Under the pieces are notes generated by a model that searched no databases, was not told the DNA's origin, and was given only the letters and a program-made list of their open reading frames with translations. Position numbers and translations under genes: made by a program. Shown here piece after piece: positions 1 through 8,407 of a DNA stretch of 33,537 nt (positions are counted from its first letter, which is position 1; the number at the start of each line of letters is the position of its first letter). Source of the stretch: Rhodospirillales bacterium RIFCSPLOWO2_02_FULL_58_16 (GTDB lineage: Bacteria > Pseudomonadota > Alphaproteobacteria > Rhodospirillales > 2-02-FULL-58-16); assembly GCA_001830425.1 (NCBI GenBank), contig MIAA01000016.1:1-33537 (forward strand), given 5' to 3'.

Positions 1-43
1 ATCATCGCCGCCATATGGGTCGTAATAATGCCTCAATCAGCAC

Positions 44-1006
44 TCAACCCGGCTTATTAACGGTCGACTCTTTATGGAGCGCCAGCGCTTTCAAAAGGAA
101 CTCCTCGGCCTTGTCGAGATCGCCGCGTGTTTGGTGGATCAAGCCCAGGTTGCCGTAGTCGGACGCCATGCCTTTCTTGCCGCCCAACTCTTTATGGAGC
201 GCCAGCGCTTTCAAAAGGAACTCCTCGGCCTTGTCGAGATCGCCGCGTGTTTTATAGATCAGGCCCAGGTTGCCGTAGTCGGACGCCATGCCCTCCTTGC
301 CGCCCAACTCTTTCTCAATCGCCAATGATTTCAGGTAGAACTCCTCGGCCTTGTCGAGATCGCCGCGTGTTTGGTAGACATTGCCCAGGTTGCCTAGGGC
401 CATAGCTATGACGGATTTGTCTTTGACCTGGTTACCCAGGGTCAGCACTTTCTCGTAGGCCTTTACGGCTTCGTCCAGGCTGCCGATTCGCCTTAACAGA
501 TGCCCCAGTTGATTCCAGCCGTCCGCGTCGTCCGGGTCCAGATTCACCGCCTGACGGTAGGCGACAAGGGCCTTGTCGGTATCGTGCAGGTAGGCGAGAG
601 CGCCGAGGTGGCGGGCAGCAGCGGCGGCTTGCTTGTAGGCCGCTCCGCCTTCTTCTGTTTTGGCGTCAATGACGCGCCGGAAGATGGCCTCGGCCTTTGC
701 CGTATTGCCCGTCGCCAACTCCGCCATGGCCTCGGCGATGCCGGGGCCTGATTGCGCTTTCAGCGCCTCGACGGTTTCTTTCAACTGCCGGATTTGTTGA
801 TCTTTGTCGGCGACCTCGCCCATCTTTTCCTGAAGCCGGGCGATCAACGCCTTGATGGCCAGATCAACGCCGGCAGTACCCGGATCAGGCTTGGCCTTAA
901 GTAGATTGATTACCCAAGCAAGCCCCCCTCCAATAATTGCAAGAGACGCAAGGAGCGGCGCAAGCCACTCGTGGTTATCCTTCCAATATTGAATGAGGTC
1001 GCTCAT
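44..1006 (-). CDS. Membrane-anchored tetratricopeptide-repeat protein
   Basis: A 320-aa protein with one N-terminal membrane segment (about residues 14-36), a short coiled-coil-like stretch (about 55-85), then TPR units to the end. The C-terminal units share the consensus NLGxxxxTRGDLDKAEEF, have a 40-residue period, and are of the kinesin-light-chain/TPR_12 type. Such proteins normally scaffold protein-protein contacts; no enzymatic domain is visible. I chose the ATG at 1006 because it has a GGGG-rich Shine-Dalgarno-like stretch just upstream; an in-frame TTG at 1060 would add an unlikely hydrophilic leader. The last unit is cut short: after HKE the sequence leaves the repeat consensus and stops within seven residues, as if repeats were lost or the reading frame trimmed. 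No neighbour within 1 kb indicates its partner. Confidence 0.85.
   Translation of the reverse strand: MSDLIQYWKDNHEWLAPLLASLAIIGGGLAWVINLLKAKPDPGTAGVDLAIKALIARLQEKMGEVADKDQQIRQLKETVEALKAQSGPGIAEAMAELATGNTAKAEAIFRRVIDAKTEEGGAAYKQAAAAARHLGALAYLHDTDKALVAYRQAVNLDPDDADGWNQLGHLLRRIGSLDEAVKAYEKVLTLGNQVKDKSVIAMALGNLGNVYQTRGDLDKAEEFYLKSLAIEKELGGKEGMASDYGNLGLIYKTRGDLDKAEEFLLKALALHKELGGKKGMASDYGNLGLIHQTRGDLDKAEEFLLKALALHKESTVNKPG
67..420 (-). repeat. Three tandem 120-bp units encoding TPRs
   Basis: The blocks at 67-186, 187-306 and 307-420 align with a 120-bp period (40 codons). The first two differ at only about ten positions. The third shares a long identical core (about 339-372) but is more diverged elsewhere. 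They lie inside the TPR gene and encode its last repeats. The near identity suggests recent duplication or gene conversion. Confidence 0.9.
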
Positions 1007-1060
1007 TGCCGAAGCCCCTTTATCCCTCACCACCTTAAGCTGCGGCGGCGGGTGGAACAA

Positions 1061-1101
1061 GGCATAGGGCGCCGGGTGTTATCGGCCTCTACGTTTAATC
1101 C
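1061..1101 (+). repeat. 41-bp direct repeat, copy 1
   Basis: This 41-bp block matches 1793-1833 at 39 of 41 positions. It begins GGCATAGGGCGCCGGG and ends CTACGTTTAATCC. It is noncoding. Confidence 0.9.
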
Positions 1102-1158
1102 AGGGCCTTCCCCAAAAATTTCAGCAAAAAAGTCGAGGATAAGCTGCGGCCACCTTGC

Positions 1159-1287
1159 CGTCATTGCGACCGCGACCGCGAGCATCAGCGACGCGGGACG
1201 CGGGAGGCAATCCAGATAACAACAAACGCTTCATGGGTTGCTTCGTCTTGCTTCGTCGCTCCGCTTCTCGCAATCCTCGCAAAGACG
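1159..1287. repeat. Interspersed palindromic element, diverged copy
   Basis: It starts with CGTCATTGCGA and ends with TCGCAAAGACG, one mismatch from the exact reverse complement. The interior carries GCTTCGTC motifs like those in the element at 1425-1511. It resembles intergenic repeats scattered in many alphaproteobacterial genomes. Confidence 0.65.
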
Positions 1288-1343
1288 AGGAGGGCTGCGG
1301 CCCGGCGCGGACTTGACGGCGGCCAAAATGACTTGGCGCCTTT

Positions 1344-1383
1344 GCGTCTTCGCGTGAACAGACCATGTTTCACGCGAAGACGC
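1344..1383. repeat. 15-bp perfect inverted repeat
   Basis: GCGTCTTCGCGTGAA at 1344-1358 is exactly complementary to 1369-1383, with a 10-nt loop. There is no T-run, so it is not a classic intrinsic terminator. The arm sequence belongs to a widespread type of intergenic repeat. Confidence 0.8.
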
Positions 1384-1424
1384 TAAGACGCGAAAGCATG
1401 ATGAAAGGTAAGCCGTTTCATTGC

Positions 1425-1511
1425 CGTCATTGCGATCACGAACATCAGCGACGCAGGAGGCAAGCGGCGTAGGCTGGATTGCTTCGTCGGCTTCGCTTTC
1501 TCGCAATGACG
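1425..1511. repeat. 87-bp element with 11-bp terminal inverted repeats
   Basis: CGTCATTGCGA (1425-1435) and TCGCAATGACG (1501-1511) are perfect reverse complements bounding a short noncoding interior. The form is MITE- or REP-like. A related copy lies at 1159-1287. Confidence 0.75.
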
Positions 1512-1639
1512 GGCGGCGGGAAGAGTCTTCCCGAAAAATCATCGGTTCACTTCAAAAAGGCAGATTCCGGAATCACTTCAATGACTTGAATGTTTTGGGC
1601 TTCAGTTTTTGGGGAAGGGCTTGATAATACCAGCGGCAA

Positions 1640-1800
1640 TAATTATTGACCCATAGCGGCCTCAGCACTTTCCCCTCCTTACGAAGGAGGGGTTAGGGGA
1701 GGTTACCCTTACCCCCTCCTGACCTCCCCCTTGAAGCAAGGGGGAGAAATTCTTCTCTACCCACTGACGATGAGTCACTCTTTAAAGCCGCCGGCATAAG
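1640..1800 (+). repeat. C/G-tract intergenic element, copy 1
   Basis: The core at 1666-1746 contains CCCCTCCTTACGAAGGAGGGG and related palindromes. It is strongly similar to the reverse complement of 26740-26810. Similarity continues weakly on both sides (ATTGACCCAT before, AGTCACTCTTTAAAG after), so the element is longer than its obvious palindromes. Confidence 0.7.
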
Positions 1801-1833
1801 GCGCCGGGTGTTATCGGCCCCTACGTTTAATCC
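1793..1833 (+). repeat. 41-bp direct repeat, copy 2
   Basis: Second copy of the block at 1061-1101, in the same orientation 732 bp downstream. The two copies flank most of the other repeat elements in this spacer, so they could mark an element's ends or a former duplication. Confidence 0.9.
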
Positions 1834-1982
1834 GATTTATTCCCGGAAATTAATCCTTGCCTTTAGCAAATTCATCGGCTATATTCGCTATATGTTCCTT
1901 GCAATAAACTCGCAGGGACGGATGCGGATGTTGGACATTGTAAATAGGCATTGGTCGGGATGGTCGGCGCTTAAACCGCCGG

Positions 1983-2025
1983 AACAACCTCCCCCCAACC
2001 CCTCCTTGGTAAGGAGGGGAAAGCG
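1983..2025 (+). repeat. Partial copy of the C/G-tract element
   Basis: CCCCTCCTTGGTAAGGAGGGG matches the palindromic core of the elements at 1666-1746 and 26740-26810. The rest of the element is missing. Confidence 0.6.
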
Positions 2026-2143
2026 GACGGCGTCTCCTTGATAAAGAGGGGCAAAATGACGACAAATGATGACAAATGACGACATTTTACGAAGTTTTTG
2101 ATAGTGGTTTTGTTTGATATCAATGACTTAAGGCCGATTCACC

Positions 2144-2198
2144 ATGGTTAATTCGTCATCTAACGTGGTTAATTCATCATTTAACGTGGTTAAAACGG
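2144..2198 (+). repeat. 21-bp tandem repeats, about 2.6 copies
   Basis: ATGGTTAATTCGTCATCTAAC is followed by GTGGTTAATTCATCATTTAAC and then a partial GTGGTTAAAACGG. The AT-rich array ends about 30 bp before the stop codon of the minus-strand glycosyltransferase. Its function is unknown. Confidence 0.75.
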
Positions 2199-2230
2199 CC
2201 TGTTGCCGCCGATTACGTCAAATAGCGGCG

Positions 2231-3232
2231 CTATGTCAATGAGTCGCTCTCAAGCGCTTTTTCCACGGCCTCGATCACCGAATCCACCGGAATAAAGCAG
2301 AGTTCGCGACCGCCGTAATCCTGGGCCTTGATGATGGTGAGGCGGCGGCTCATCGGCCTGAACTTTTCCGCCGCCGTGCGCCCGAACAGGGAAACCAGCG
2401 GCGTTCCGCTGACGGCGAACATGTGGCCGGCGCCTGAATCATTGGCCACCGCCGCCGCGAATCGCTTGGCGAGGGCAATGGTGAACAGGGGCGAAAAGTC
2501 GTGGTTTTCCGTTTGCAGGGGAAACAAGGCCTCGGGGACGTCGCGTTGCAGATCGTCTTTCCAGTCTGCTTCTTTCGGGCCGAGAACGAATACCGGAATC
2601 CGCCCCCGCGCCGCCTGTTCCCCGGCAAGCGCGACGAAGTTGTTAAGGGGCCAGCATTTAGGGGCGCCGCCCGAACCGGGAGCGATGCCGACATAGACGG
2701 GGCCGTCCGGCAACAGCCGCGCCGCCGCCTCCGCCGCCGTCCGCCCCGGCTCCAGGTCCAGGACTTCCGGCGTCGCGAAACAGCGGCCGGAGGCCAGTTC
2801 CAGCAGGTCCAGCATCTGGCGCTGCATGGAGGGAGGAAATCGATAACCCTTCGGCGGTTTTTTCGACGACAGCATAAAGCGCGCCGCCGGTGAAATGAAG
2901 GTTTGATGGGGGATGCGCCACAAGGACAGGCTGGCCCATAAAATCCTTTGGGTGTCGATGATCAAATCGAAGCGCCGCCCGTTCAGGGGGCGTCGCCACA
3001 ACTCGCCGGGGGTTCGGCCGACGCCGGCGTTCTCGATGACCTCGTCCAGCAGTCCCGCCGCCACGGGGGCCATGATCGTGGCGTAGACGCTGGTTTCCTT
3101 GCCGGCGAGCCAGGTGATGCGGGCCTCGGGAAAGGCGGTTCTCAGGCCCCTGACGAAAGGCAGCTTGAGCAACGAATCGCCGACCCGATCCAGTCCCACA
3201 TAAACCAGCACGGTGGAAGGGCGTTTTTCCAT
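2231..3232 (-). CDS. Glycosyltransferase family 9 (heptosyltransferase-like)
   Basis: A 333-aa protein with the GT9 two-lobe layout. The N-terminal VLVYVGLDRVGDSLLKLP matches the family's opening strand and Gly-Asp loop. A central PGSGGAPKCWP stretch resembles the nucleotide-sugar region, and the C-terminal ANDSGAGHMFAVSGTP matches the conserved (N)DTGxxHxAA-type acceptor/donor motif. Known members move ADP-heptose or similar sugars onto lipopolysaccharide core at the inner face of the cytoplasmic membrane. The start chosen is the ATG at 3232, whose A is shared with the stop codon of the upstream hydrolase (TAATG), implying translational coupling. A longer in-frame ORF reaches 3370, but that portion lies inside the hydrolase gene. 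The sugar specificity cannot be read from sequence. Confidence 0.88.
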   Translation of the reverse strand: MEKRPSTVLVYVGLDRVGDSLLKLPFVRGLRTAFPEARITWLAGKETSVYATIMAPVAAGLLDEVIENAGVGRTPGELWRRPLNGRRFDLIIDTQRILWASLSLWRIPHQTFISPAARFMLSSKKPPKGYRFPPSMQRQMLDLLELASGRCFATPEVLDLEPGRTAAEAAARLLPDGPVYVGIAPGSGGAPKCWPLNNFVALAGEQAARGRIPVFVLGPKEADWKDDLQRDVPEALFPLQTENHDFSPLFTIALAKRFAAAVANDSGAGHMFAVSGTPLVSLFGRTAAEKFRPMSRRLTIIKAQDYGGRELCFIPVDSVIEAVEKALESDSLT

Positions 3233-3999
3233 TAAAGCAGTCCTTCCAGGACAGCGGTCAGGCGGTCCAGATCGTCCGGCTCCGCCAGACGGTGGCCGCC
3301 GTTCTTGACCAAAGTAAGCTCCACATCGTCGGAGGTCAGCATTTGTGAAAGGCGCAATGAAGTTTGCCAAGACACGTCTTCGTCTTTCATACCGTGGATC
3401 AGCCGCACCGGGCAGATAACAGGGATGATCTTTCTCAGCAACAGATGGCGGCTTCCGTCTTCCAGCAGTTTGCCGGTGACGACGTGGGGCTTGTCGCCGC
3501 AGGCGCCCGGAATGGAAACAAAACCGTCACGTCGGATACATTCCCTTTGTTCCGTCGTCAACCGGTCGCCGATCATGTCTTCGGTGAAGTCGGGAGCGGC
3601 GGCGACGCCGAGCAGGCCGGCGACGCGCTCCGGCCGGCGCAAGGCGGCCAGCAGCATGATCCAGCCGCCCATTGACGAGCCTACCAGCACCTGCGGCCCC
3701 TCGGTCAGTCGGTCAAGGGCAAAGACGGCGTCATCGACCCAACGGCCTATGGTTCCGTCCTTGAAGGCGCCTGAGGACGCGCCGTGGCCCTGATAGTCAA
3801 AGCGCAGAAACGCCCGGCCTCGGGCGCGACAGTATTTTTCCAGATGCAGCGCCTTGCCGCCGCTCATGTCGGACATGAAGCCGGTGAGAAACATCACGCC
3901 TGGAGACTTGCCAGAGGCGCGGTGGTAGGCGATAGTCGAGCCGTCGTCGCGGGATGCCGAACTCGGCGGCGCGTCAAGGGGAGTTGAGACTTCAGTCAT
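3232..3999 (-). CDS. Alpha/beta hydrolase
   Basis: A 255-aa serine hydrolase of the alpha/beta fold. The nucleophile elbow is GSSMG with Ser109. An Asp in HGMKDED (about 207) and a His in NGGHR (about 236) complete a plausible catalytic triad, and HG in FDYQGHG resembles the oxyanion-region motif. The overall form is like ABHD10/BAAT-type short hydrolases. No signal peptide is seen, so it is probably cytoplasmic. It is the first gene of a two-gene minus-strand unit with the GT9 gene. Its ATG lies only 16 bp from the start of the divergent GT4 gene, so the two promoters must overlap or lie inside the genes. The substrate is unknown; the setting suggests an acyl or ester bond in envelope glycolipid, but that is inference. 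Confidence 0.85.
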   Translation of the reverse strand: MTEVSTPLDAPPSSASRDDGSTIAYHRASGKSPGVMFLTGFMSDMSGGKALHLEKYCRARGRAFLRFDYQGHGASSGAFKDGTIGRWVDDAVFALDRLTEGPQVLVGSSMGGWIMLLAALRRPERVAGLLGVAAAPDFTEDMIGDRLTTEQRECIRRDGFVSIPGACGDKPHVVTGKLLEDGSRHLLLRKIIPVICPVRLIHGMKDEDVSWQTSLRLSQMLTSDDVELTLVKNGGHRLAEPDDLDRLTAVLEGLL

Positions 4000-4015
4000 G
4001 GTGATCTTTTAGACG

Positions 4016-5233
4016 ATGGACGAAACCTCGGATAGCGCCATTGTTGCTCCGGCGGAAAAACCACAAGTCATCGGCGGGGCGGAGCGCTTTGCCACCGTGT
4101 TGCAGGTATTGCCGGCGTTAGGCGCCGGCGGCGGCGTCGAACGCGGCGCGGTGGAGATTGCCGCCGCCATCTCCGCCGCCGGCGGTCGCGCTTTAGTGGC
4201 TTCCGGCGGCGGAATCATGGTTCATGACCTCAAGCGCGCCCGCGCCGAGCATTTCACCCTCCCCGTCGACAGCAAGAACCCGCTGGTGATGTTCGCCAAC
4301 ATCGGCCGGCTGACGCGGTTGATCAAGGACCAGGGCGTCGATATCGTTCACGCCCGCTCCCGGGCGCCGGCGTGGAGTTCCTATTTCGCCGCCAAACGCG
4401 CCGGCGTTCACTTCGTCACTACCTTTCACGGAACCTACTCCTGCGGCAACCGGCTCAAGCGTTACTATAATTCAATAATGACGCGGGGCGAGCGGGTGAT
4501 CGCCATTTCATCTTTTATCGCCGGACATATCCGCCAGATTTACGGCGTGCCGACATCAAAAATCCGCATCATTCACCGGGGCGTTGACCTCAACAGCTTT
4601 GACTCCGCCAAAATCAACCCCGAGCGGGTCGTCGCCCTTGCCGCCCGCTGGCGCCTGGGCGACGGCATGCCGGTGGTCATGCTTCCCGGACGGCTGACGC
4701 GCTGGAAAGGGCAGACGGTGTTGATCGAAGCCGTCGCCAAGCTGAAAAGCCGCAATCTCCGCTGCATACTGGTCGGCTCGGACCAGGGCCGTAAAGCCTA
4801 TCGCCATGAACTAGAGAATCTCGTCAGTAAATACAATCTGGGCGAGGTGGTGCGCTTTGTCGATCACTGCACCGACATGCCGGCGGCCTATATGCTTTGT
4901 GACGTGGTGGTTTCCGCCTCAATCGAACCCGAGGCCTTCGGCCGGGTGGCGCCTGAGGCCCAGGCCCTCGGCCGCCCGGTGATCGCCACCGATCACGGCG
5001 GAGCGCGGGAGACGATTATTAACGGCGAGACCGGCTGGTTGATTCCGCCCGGCGACGCGGACGCTCTGGCCGCCGCCCTCGCCCATGTGCTGGAGATCAA
5101 AGAACCGGCCCGCAAGAATCTGGCGGAGAAGGCGATCGCAAACGTGCGGGAAAACTTTTCCAGGAGCGCCATGTGCGCCGGGACACTGGAGGTCTATAAC
5201 GAAATCCTGCACCTGAAAGCCGGAGGCGAATGA
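4016..5233 (+). CDS. Glycosyltransferase family 4 (group 1)
   Basis: A 405-aa retaining glycosyltransferase with a GT-B fold. The N-terminal domain includes LPALGAGGGVERGAVEIA, the usual acceptor-side glycine loop with a following helix. The C-terminal domain carries PGRLTRWKGQ, then EAFGRVAPE (an E-x7-E motif) followed by ALGRPVIATDHGGARE, which bind the nucleotide-sugar donor. Such enzymes extend lipopolysaccharide core, O-antigen or capsule chains on the cytoplasmic side. The first about 25 residues precede the family core and are poorly conserved in character. It overlaps the next gene by ATGA, so the two are probably co-translated. The donor and acceptor sugars are unknown. Confidence 0.9.
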   Translation: MDETSDSAIVAPAEKPQVIGGAERFATVLQVLPALGAGGGVERGAVEIAAAISAAGGRALVASGGGIMVHDLKRARAEHFTLPVDSKNPLVMFANIGRLTRLIKDQGVDIVHARSRAPAWSSYFAAKRAGVHFVTTFHGTYSCGNRLKRYYNSIMTRGERVIAISSFIAGHIRQIYGVPTSKIRIIHRGVDLNSFDSAKINPERVVALAARWRLGDGMPVVMLPGRLTRWKGQTVLIEAVAKLKSRNLRCILVGSDQGRKAYRHELENLVSKYNLGEVVRFVDHCTDMPAAYMLCDVVVSASIEPEAFGRVAPEAQALGRPVIATDHGGARETIINGETGWLIPPGDADALAAALAHVLEIKEPARKNLAEKAIANVRENFSRSAMCAGTLEVYNEILHLKAGGE

Positions 5234-6147
5234 CCGGGATTCTGGTGATCAAGCTGGGGGCGCTCGGCGACTTTGTGCAGGCGCTGGGGCCGTTCGCCGC
5301 CATTCGCTCCCACCACCGCGACGCCCGCATCACCTTGCTGACCACCGCGCCCTATGCTGAATTTGCCGAGGCCTGCGGCTATTTCGACGAGGTATGGCTT
5401 GATGACAAAGCGAAAGGCCTTGTCGTCGGCAAGTGGCTGAAACTGCGGCGCCGCCTGCGCTCCGGCGGGTTCGCAAGAATCTACGACCTGCAAACCTCGG
5501 ATCGCAGTTGCCGATATTTCCACCTGTTATGGCCGGGTCCGAAACCGGAGTGGTCGGGCGTCGCCGCCGGCTGCTCGCACCCCCACGCCAACCCCGGGCG
5601 GGATTTCATGCACACTATCGAGCGCCAGGCCGAACAGTTGGCCATGGCCGGCATCGCAAAGACGCCGCCTCCCGACCTGTCGTGGGCCGAGGCCGATGTT
5701 TCCCGCTTCGGCCTTTCGGCGTCCTATGCCCTGCTCGCTCCCGGCGGCGCTCCCGGACGCCCGGCCAAGCGCTGGCCCTATCGCCGCTACCTGGAGGTGG
5801 TAAAACGTCTGGCTGAAAAAGACATTCAGCCTGTATTACTGGGCGGCGACGCGGAAATCGAAATCATGGAAGCCATCGCCGATAAATGCCGGGAGTCGGT
5901 AAGCTTGGCCGGTCAGACCACCTTTCAGGACATCGCCGTTATGGCCGGGGATGCGAAGTGCGCCCTCGGCAACGACACCGGCCCCATGCACCTGATCGCC
6001 GCCGCCGGCTGCCCTTCGGTCGTTCTTTATTCCGCCGCCTCCGATCCCGCCTTGTGCGCCCAACGCGGACGGGACGTCACCATCCTGCGGCGCGGCAAGC
6101 TGGACGATCTGGAAATAGACGAGGTAATGTCGGCGCTGAAAGTGTGA
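5230..6147 (+). CDS. Glycosyltransferase family 9 (ADP-heptose:LPS heptosyltransferase-like)
   Basis: A 305-aa GT9 protein. The start [23 protein letters not shown] is typical of heptosyltransferases, with the catalytic-side Asp in [21 protein letters not shown] and the terminal [16 protein letters not shown] are the donor-binding motifs of the family. It is distinct from the shorter-motif GT9 at 2231-3232, so the locus has two enzymes of this type. It overlaps the GT4 gene by 4 bp and is followed by proA after about 20 bp, so sugar transfer and proline synthesis genes may share a transcript. Role in LPS core assembly is inferred from the family. Confidence 0.9.
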   Translation: MTGILVIKLGALGDFVQALGPFAAIRSHHRDARITLLTTAPYAEFAEACGYFDEVWLDDKAKGLVVGKWLKLRRRLRSGGFARIYDLQTSDRSCRYFHLLWPGPKPEWSGVAAGCSHPHANPGRDFMHTIERQAEQLAMAGIAKTPPPDLSWAEADVSRFGLSASYALLAPGGAPGRPAKRWPYRRYLEVVKRLAEKDIQPVLLGGDAEIEIMEAIADKCRESVSLAGQTTFQDIAVMAGDAKCALGNDTGPMHLIAAAGCPSVVLYSAASDPALCAQRGRDVTILRRGKLDDLEIDEVMSALKV

Positions 6148-6167
6148 AGGAGGCGATGGGGATAACA

Positions 6168-7439
6168 ATGAACGCTGCGGATAAAGACATAGCATCCTTG
6201 ATGCGGGGCATCGGCGTCGCCGCCAGGAAGGCGGGAGAAGCGCTGGCCTGCGCCTCGACAACGGCCAAGGATTTTGCCTTACGGGAAAGCGCCGCTTCGA
6301 TCAGGACGCGCCTCCGGGAAATTCTTGAGGCCAACGCCCTGGACATGAAAGCCGGCGCCGACAAGATGCTTTCCAAGGCGTTGCTGGATCGCCTGATGCT
6401 GAACGAGGGACGCATCGAAGCCATGGCCTTGGGGCTGGAGGCCATCGCCGGGCTGAAGGACCCGGTAGGCGAGGTGATGGCGGCGTGGGAGCGGCCCAAC
6501 GGCCTTGCCATTTCGCGGGTGCGGACGCCGCTGGGAGTCATCGGGGTTATCTACGAATCACGGCCTAACGTCACCGCCGACGCCGGAGCGCTGTGCCTCA
6601 AGGCGGGCAACGCCGTCATCCTGCGCGGCGGCTCGGAGAGCTTTCATTCGTCCCGCGCCATCATGGAGTCATTGGCCGCAGGGCTTGCCGCCGCCGGGCT
6701 GCCCGCCGCCTCCATCCAACTGGTGCCGACGCGAGACCGGGCGGCGGTCGGCGCGATGCTGGCCCTGACCGAATATATCGACGTCATCATTCCTCGCGGC
6801 GGCAAGGCGCTGATTGAGCGCCTGACGGCGGAAAGTAAAATCCCCCTGTTCAAGCATCTGGAAGGCATCTGCCACACCTACGTTGATAAAGCGGCGGACC
6901 CGGACATGGCGCGGCGCGTGGTGCTTAACGCCAAGATGCGGCGCACCGGCATTTGCGGCGCTACCGAGACTCTGCTGGTGGATCGCGCCGTCGCCGCTTC
7001 TCACCTGCCGCCGATCATCAACGACCTGATCGAAGCCGGCTGCGAAGTGCGCGGCGACAGCGAGGTCATGGCGCTTGACTCCCGCGTTACCGCCGCCGAC
7101 GACAAGGACTGGGACACCGAATACCTGGACGCCGTCATCTCGGTGGCGATAGTTGACGGCGTTGATGAGGCGATAGAACATATCCGCCGTCACTCCTCGC
7201 AGCATACCGAAGCCATCATCACCGAGGACGCCGCCGCCGCCGAGACGTTTCTTAATCGAGTGGACAGCGCCATCGTTATGGTCAACGCCTCCACCCAGTA
7301 CGCCGACGGCGGCGAGTTCGGCATGGGCGCCGAAATCGGCATCTCGACCGGCAAGCTGCACGCCCGGGGGCCGGTCGGCGTTGAACAACTGACCAGCTTC
7401 AAGTATCTGGTCCGGGGTTCGGGCCAATGCCGGCCATGA
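6168..7439 (+). CDS. proA: Glutamate-5-semialdehyde dehydrogenase (gamma-glutamyl phosphate reductase)
   Basis: This enzyme reduces gamma-glutamyl phosphate to glutamate 5-semialdehyde with NADPH, the second step of proline synthesis, in the cytoplasm. The 423-aa product has the family motifs [38 protein letters not shown] and the catalytic Cys in [10 protein letters not shown]. The open frame runs back to 5886 inside the GT9 gene, but homology begins near 6168. ATGs at 6156 and 6168 are both possible: an AAGGAGG at 6147-6153 is too close to the first and rather far from the second, while GGGGA at 6157-6161 suits the second. The nadD start overlaps its end. proB is not in the window. Confidence 0.95.
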   Translation: MNAADKDIASLMRGIGVAARKAGEALACASTTAKDFALRESAASIRTRLREILEANALDMKAGADKMLSKALLDRLMLNEGRIEAMALGLEAIAGLKDPVGEVMAAWERPNGLAISRVRTPLGVIGVIYESRPNVTADAGALCLKAGNAVILRGGSESFHSSRAIMESLAAGLAAAGLPAASIQLVPTRDRAAVGAMLALTEYIDVIIPRGGKALIERLTAESKIPLFKHLEGICHTYVDKAADPDMARRVVLNAKMRRTGICGATETLLVDRAVAASHLPPIINDLIEAGCEVRGDSEVMALDSRVTAADDKDWDTEYLDAVISVAIVDGVDEAIEHIRRHSSQHTEAIITEDAAAAETFLNRVDSAIVMVNASTQYADGGEFGMGAEIGISTGKLHARGPVGVEQLTSFKYLVRGSGQCRP

Positions 7440-8017
7440 GGAGAATCGGGCTGCTCGGCGGCTCCTTCAACCCGGCCCACGGCGGCCACCTGCATATCAG
7501 CAAACTGGCCCTTGACCTTCTGAGGCTGGACGAAGTGTGGTGGCTGGTGTCCCCCGGCAATCCTTTGAAATCGCCCGAAGACATGGCCCCGTTCGCCGAA
7601 AGGATGGCCTCGGCAAAAGCGGCGGTCAAGGATTGCAAACTGCCCATCATCGTTTCCGGCATCGAAAACGAAATCGGCTCCCGCTACAGCGTCGATACCC
7701 TCGGCGAACTGATTTTACGGTTCGCCGATAATCGATTCGTCTGGCTCATGGGCGCCGACAATCTGATCTTGTTTCATCGCTGGAAAAAGTGGCGGACTTT
7801 TTTCAGGATGGTCCCCATTGCAGTTTTTCCGCGCCCCTCTTATTCTTCAAGGGCGCGCAAGGCTGAAGCGGCAATACATTTCGCCGAAGCCAGGGCGCCG
7901 GGGTCACGCGCCGGTTCGCTGGCCGAGATGACGCCGCCGGCATGGATTTTTTTACGCGCCGGGACCGATGCGGAATCGGCCACGCGCATACGCAAACGGC
8001 AAAAAAGAAACAGATAG
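7427..8017 (+). CDS. nadD: Nicotinate-nucleotide adenylyltransferase
   Basis: NadD joins nicotinate mononucleotide and ATP to give deamido-NAD. The 196-aa protein opens with [20 protein letters not shown], containing the GxFxPxHxGH nucleotidyltransferase signature, has WLMGADN in the middle, and ends with SATRIRKR, a variant of the SxTxIR ATP-binding motif. Two starts are possible: 7427, or the ATG at 7436, which forms a 4-bp ATGA overlap with proA and gives 193 aa. The gene ends in TAG overlapping the Shine-Dalgarno-like TAGGAG of rsfS. Confidence 0.93.
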   Translation: MPAMRRIGLLGGSFNPAHGGHLHISKLALDLLRLDEVWWLVSPGNPLKSPEDMAPFAERMASAKAAVKDCKLPIIVSGIENEIGSRYSVDTLGELILRFADNRFVWLMGADNLILFHRWKKWRTFFRMVPIAVFPRPSYSSRARKAEAAIHFAEARAPGSRAGSLAEMTPPAWIFLRAGTDAESATRIRKRQKRNR

Positions 8018-8026
8018 GAGAAGATC

Positions 8027-8407
8027 ATACCACGACGCAAAATCAAGCCGCCAAAGGCAGCGGAGCTGCTGAAACTGGTGGAAACATCCCTTGATGACGA
8101 CAAGGCTCAGGACGTCGTCGTTATCACATTGGCCGGCAAGACCGACTTTGCCGATTATATGGTCATCGCCGGCGGCGCCTCGAAGCGCCAGATCAGCGCC
8201 ATGGCCGAGCGCCTCGGCGAAAGAATCAAAGCCGGCGGCGTCAAAAAGGTCTCATTCGAGGGGGTAGACCAGTGCGACTGGGTGCTGGTCGACGCCGGCG
8301 ACGTCATCGTTCATCTATTCCGCCCCGAACTGCGCGCCTTCTATAACCTGGAGAAATTGTGGGGCGACGTTCAGCCCGAATCCGCTGCGTGCGTTACCAC
8401 ATCATAG
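8027..8407 (+). CDS. rsfS: Ribosomal silencing factor RsfS, apparent AUA start
   Basis: RsfS binds ribosomal protein uL14 and blocks subunit joining when nutrients are short. The body is clear: LDDDKAQDVVVITLAGKTDFADYMVIA and a C-terminal LRAFYNLEKLW. The frame has no ATG. A GTG at 8078 would give 109 aa but would remove the conserved first helix (AAELLKLVETS). The frame stays open back to an ATA at 8027, preceded at good spacing by TAGGAG (8015-8020), which would give 126 aa starting (M)PRRKIKPPKAAELL. CTG codons at 8066 and 8069 are other options. Either the cell uses a rare AUA start, initiation is at 8078, or one base is misread. It lies between nadD and rlmH, the usual order. Confidence 0.88.
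   Translation: MPRRKIKPPKAAELLKLVETSLDDDKAQDVVVITLAGKTDFADYMVIAGGASKRQISAMAERLGERIKAGGVKKVSFEGVDQCDWVLVDAGDVIVHLFRPELRAFYNLEKLWGDVQPESAACVTTS

Larger units (their letters stand above)
1007..2230. other. 1.2-kb gene-free region rich in interspersed repeats
   Basis: No open frame here resembles a protein; the short ORFs on both strands are low-complexity by-products of repeats. It holds two 41-bp near-identical direct repeats, two palindrome-bounded CGTCATTGCGA elements, a 15-bp perfect inverted repeat, a GGAGGGG/CCCCTCC element that recurs at 26.7 kb, short 10-bp repeats (about 2056-2084) and 21-bp tandem repeats (2144-2198). It separates the TPR gene from the glycosyltransferase block. Confidence 0.8.

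Noticed and set aside
1069-2085. Several 60-100 aa frames on both strands in the repeat region
   Set aside because: They are translations of palindromic repeats, Arg/Ser/Pro-rich, without start signals.
6669-7427. 252-aa minus-strand open frame opposite proA
   Set aside because: It is a by-product of high GC in a strongly conserved proA; no family features.
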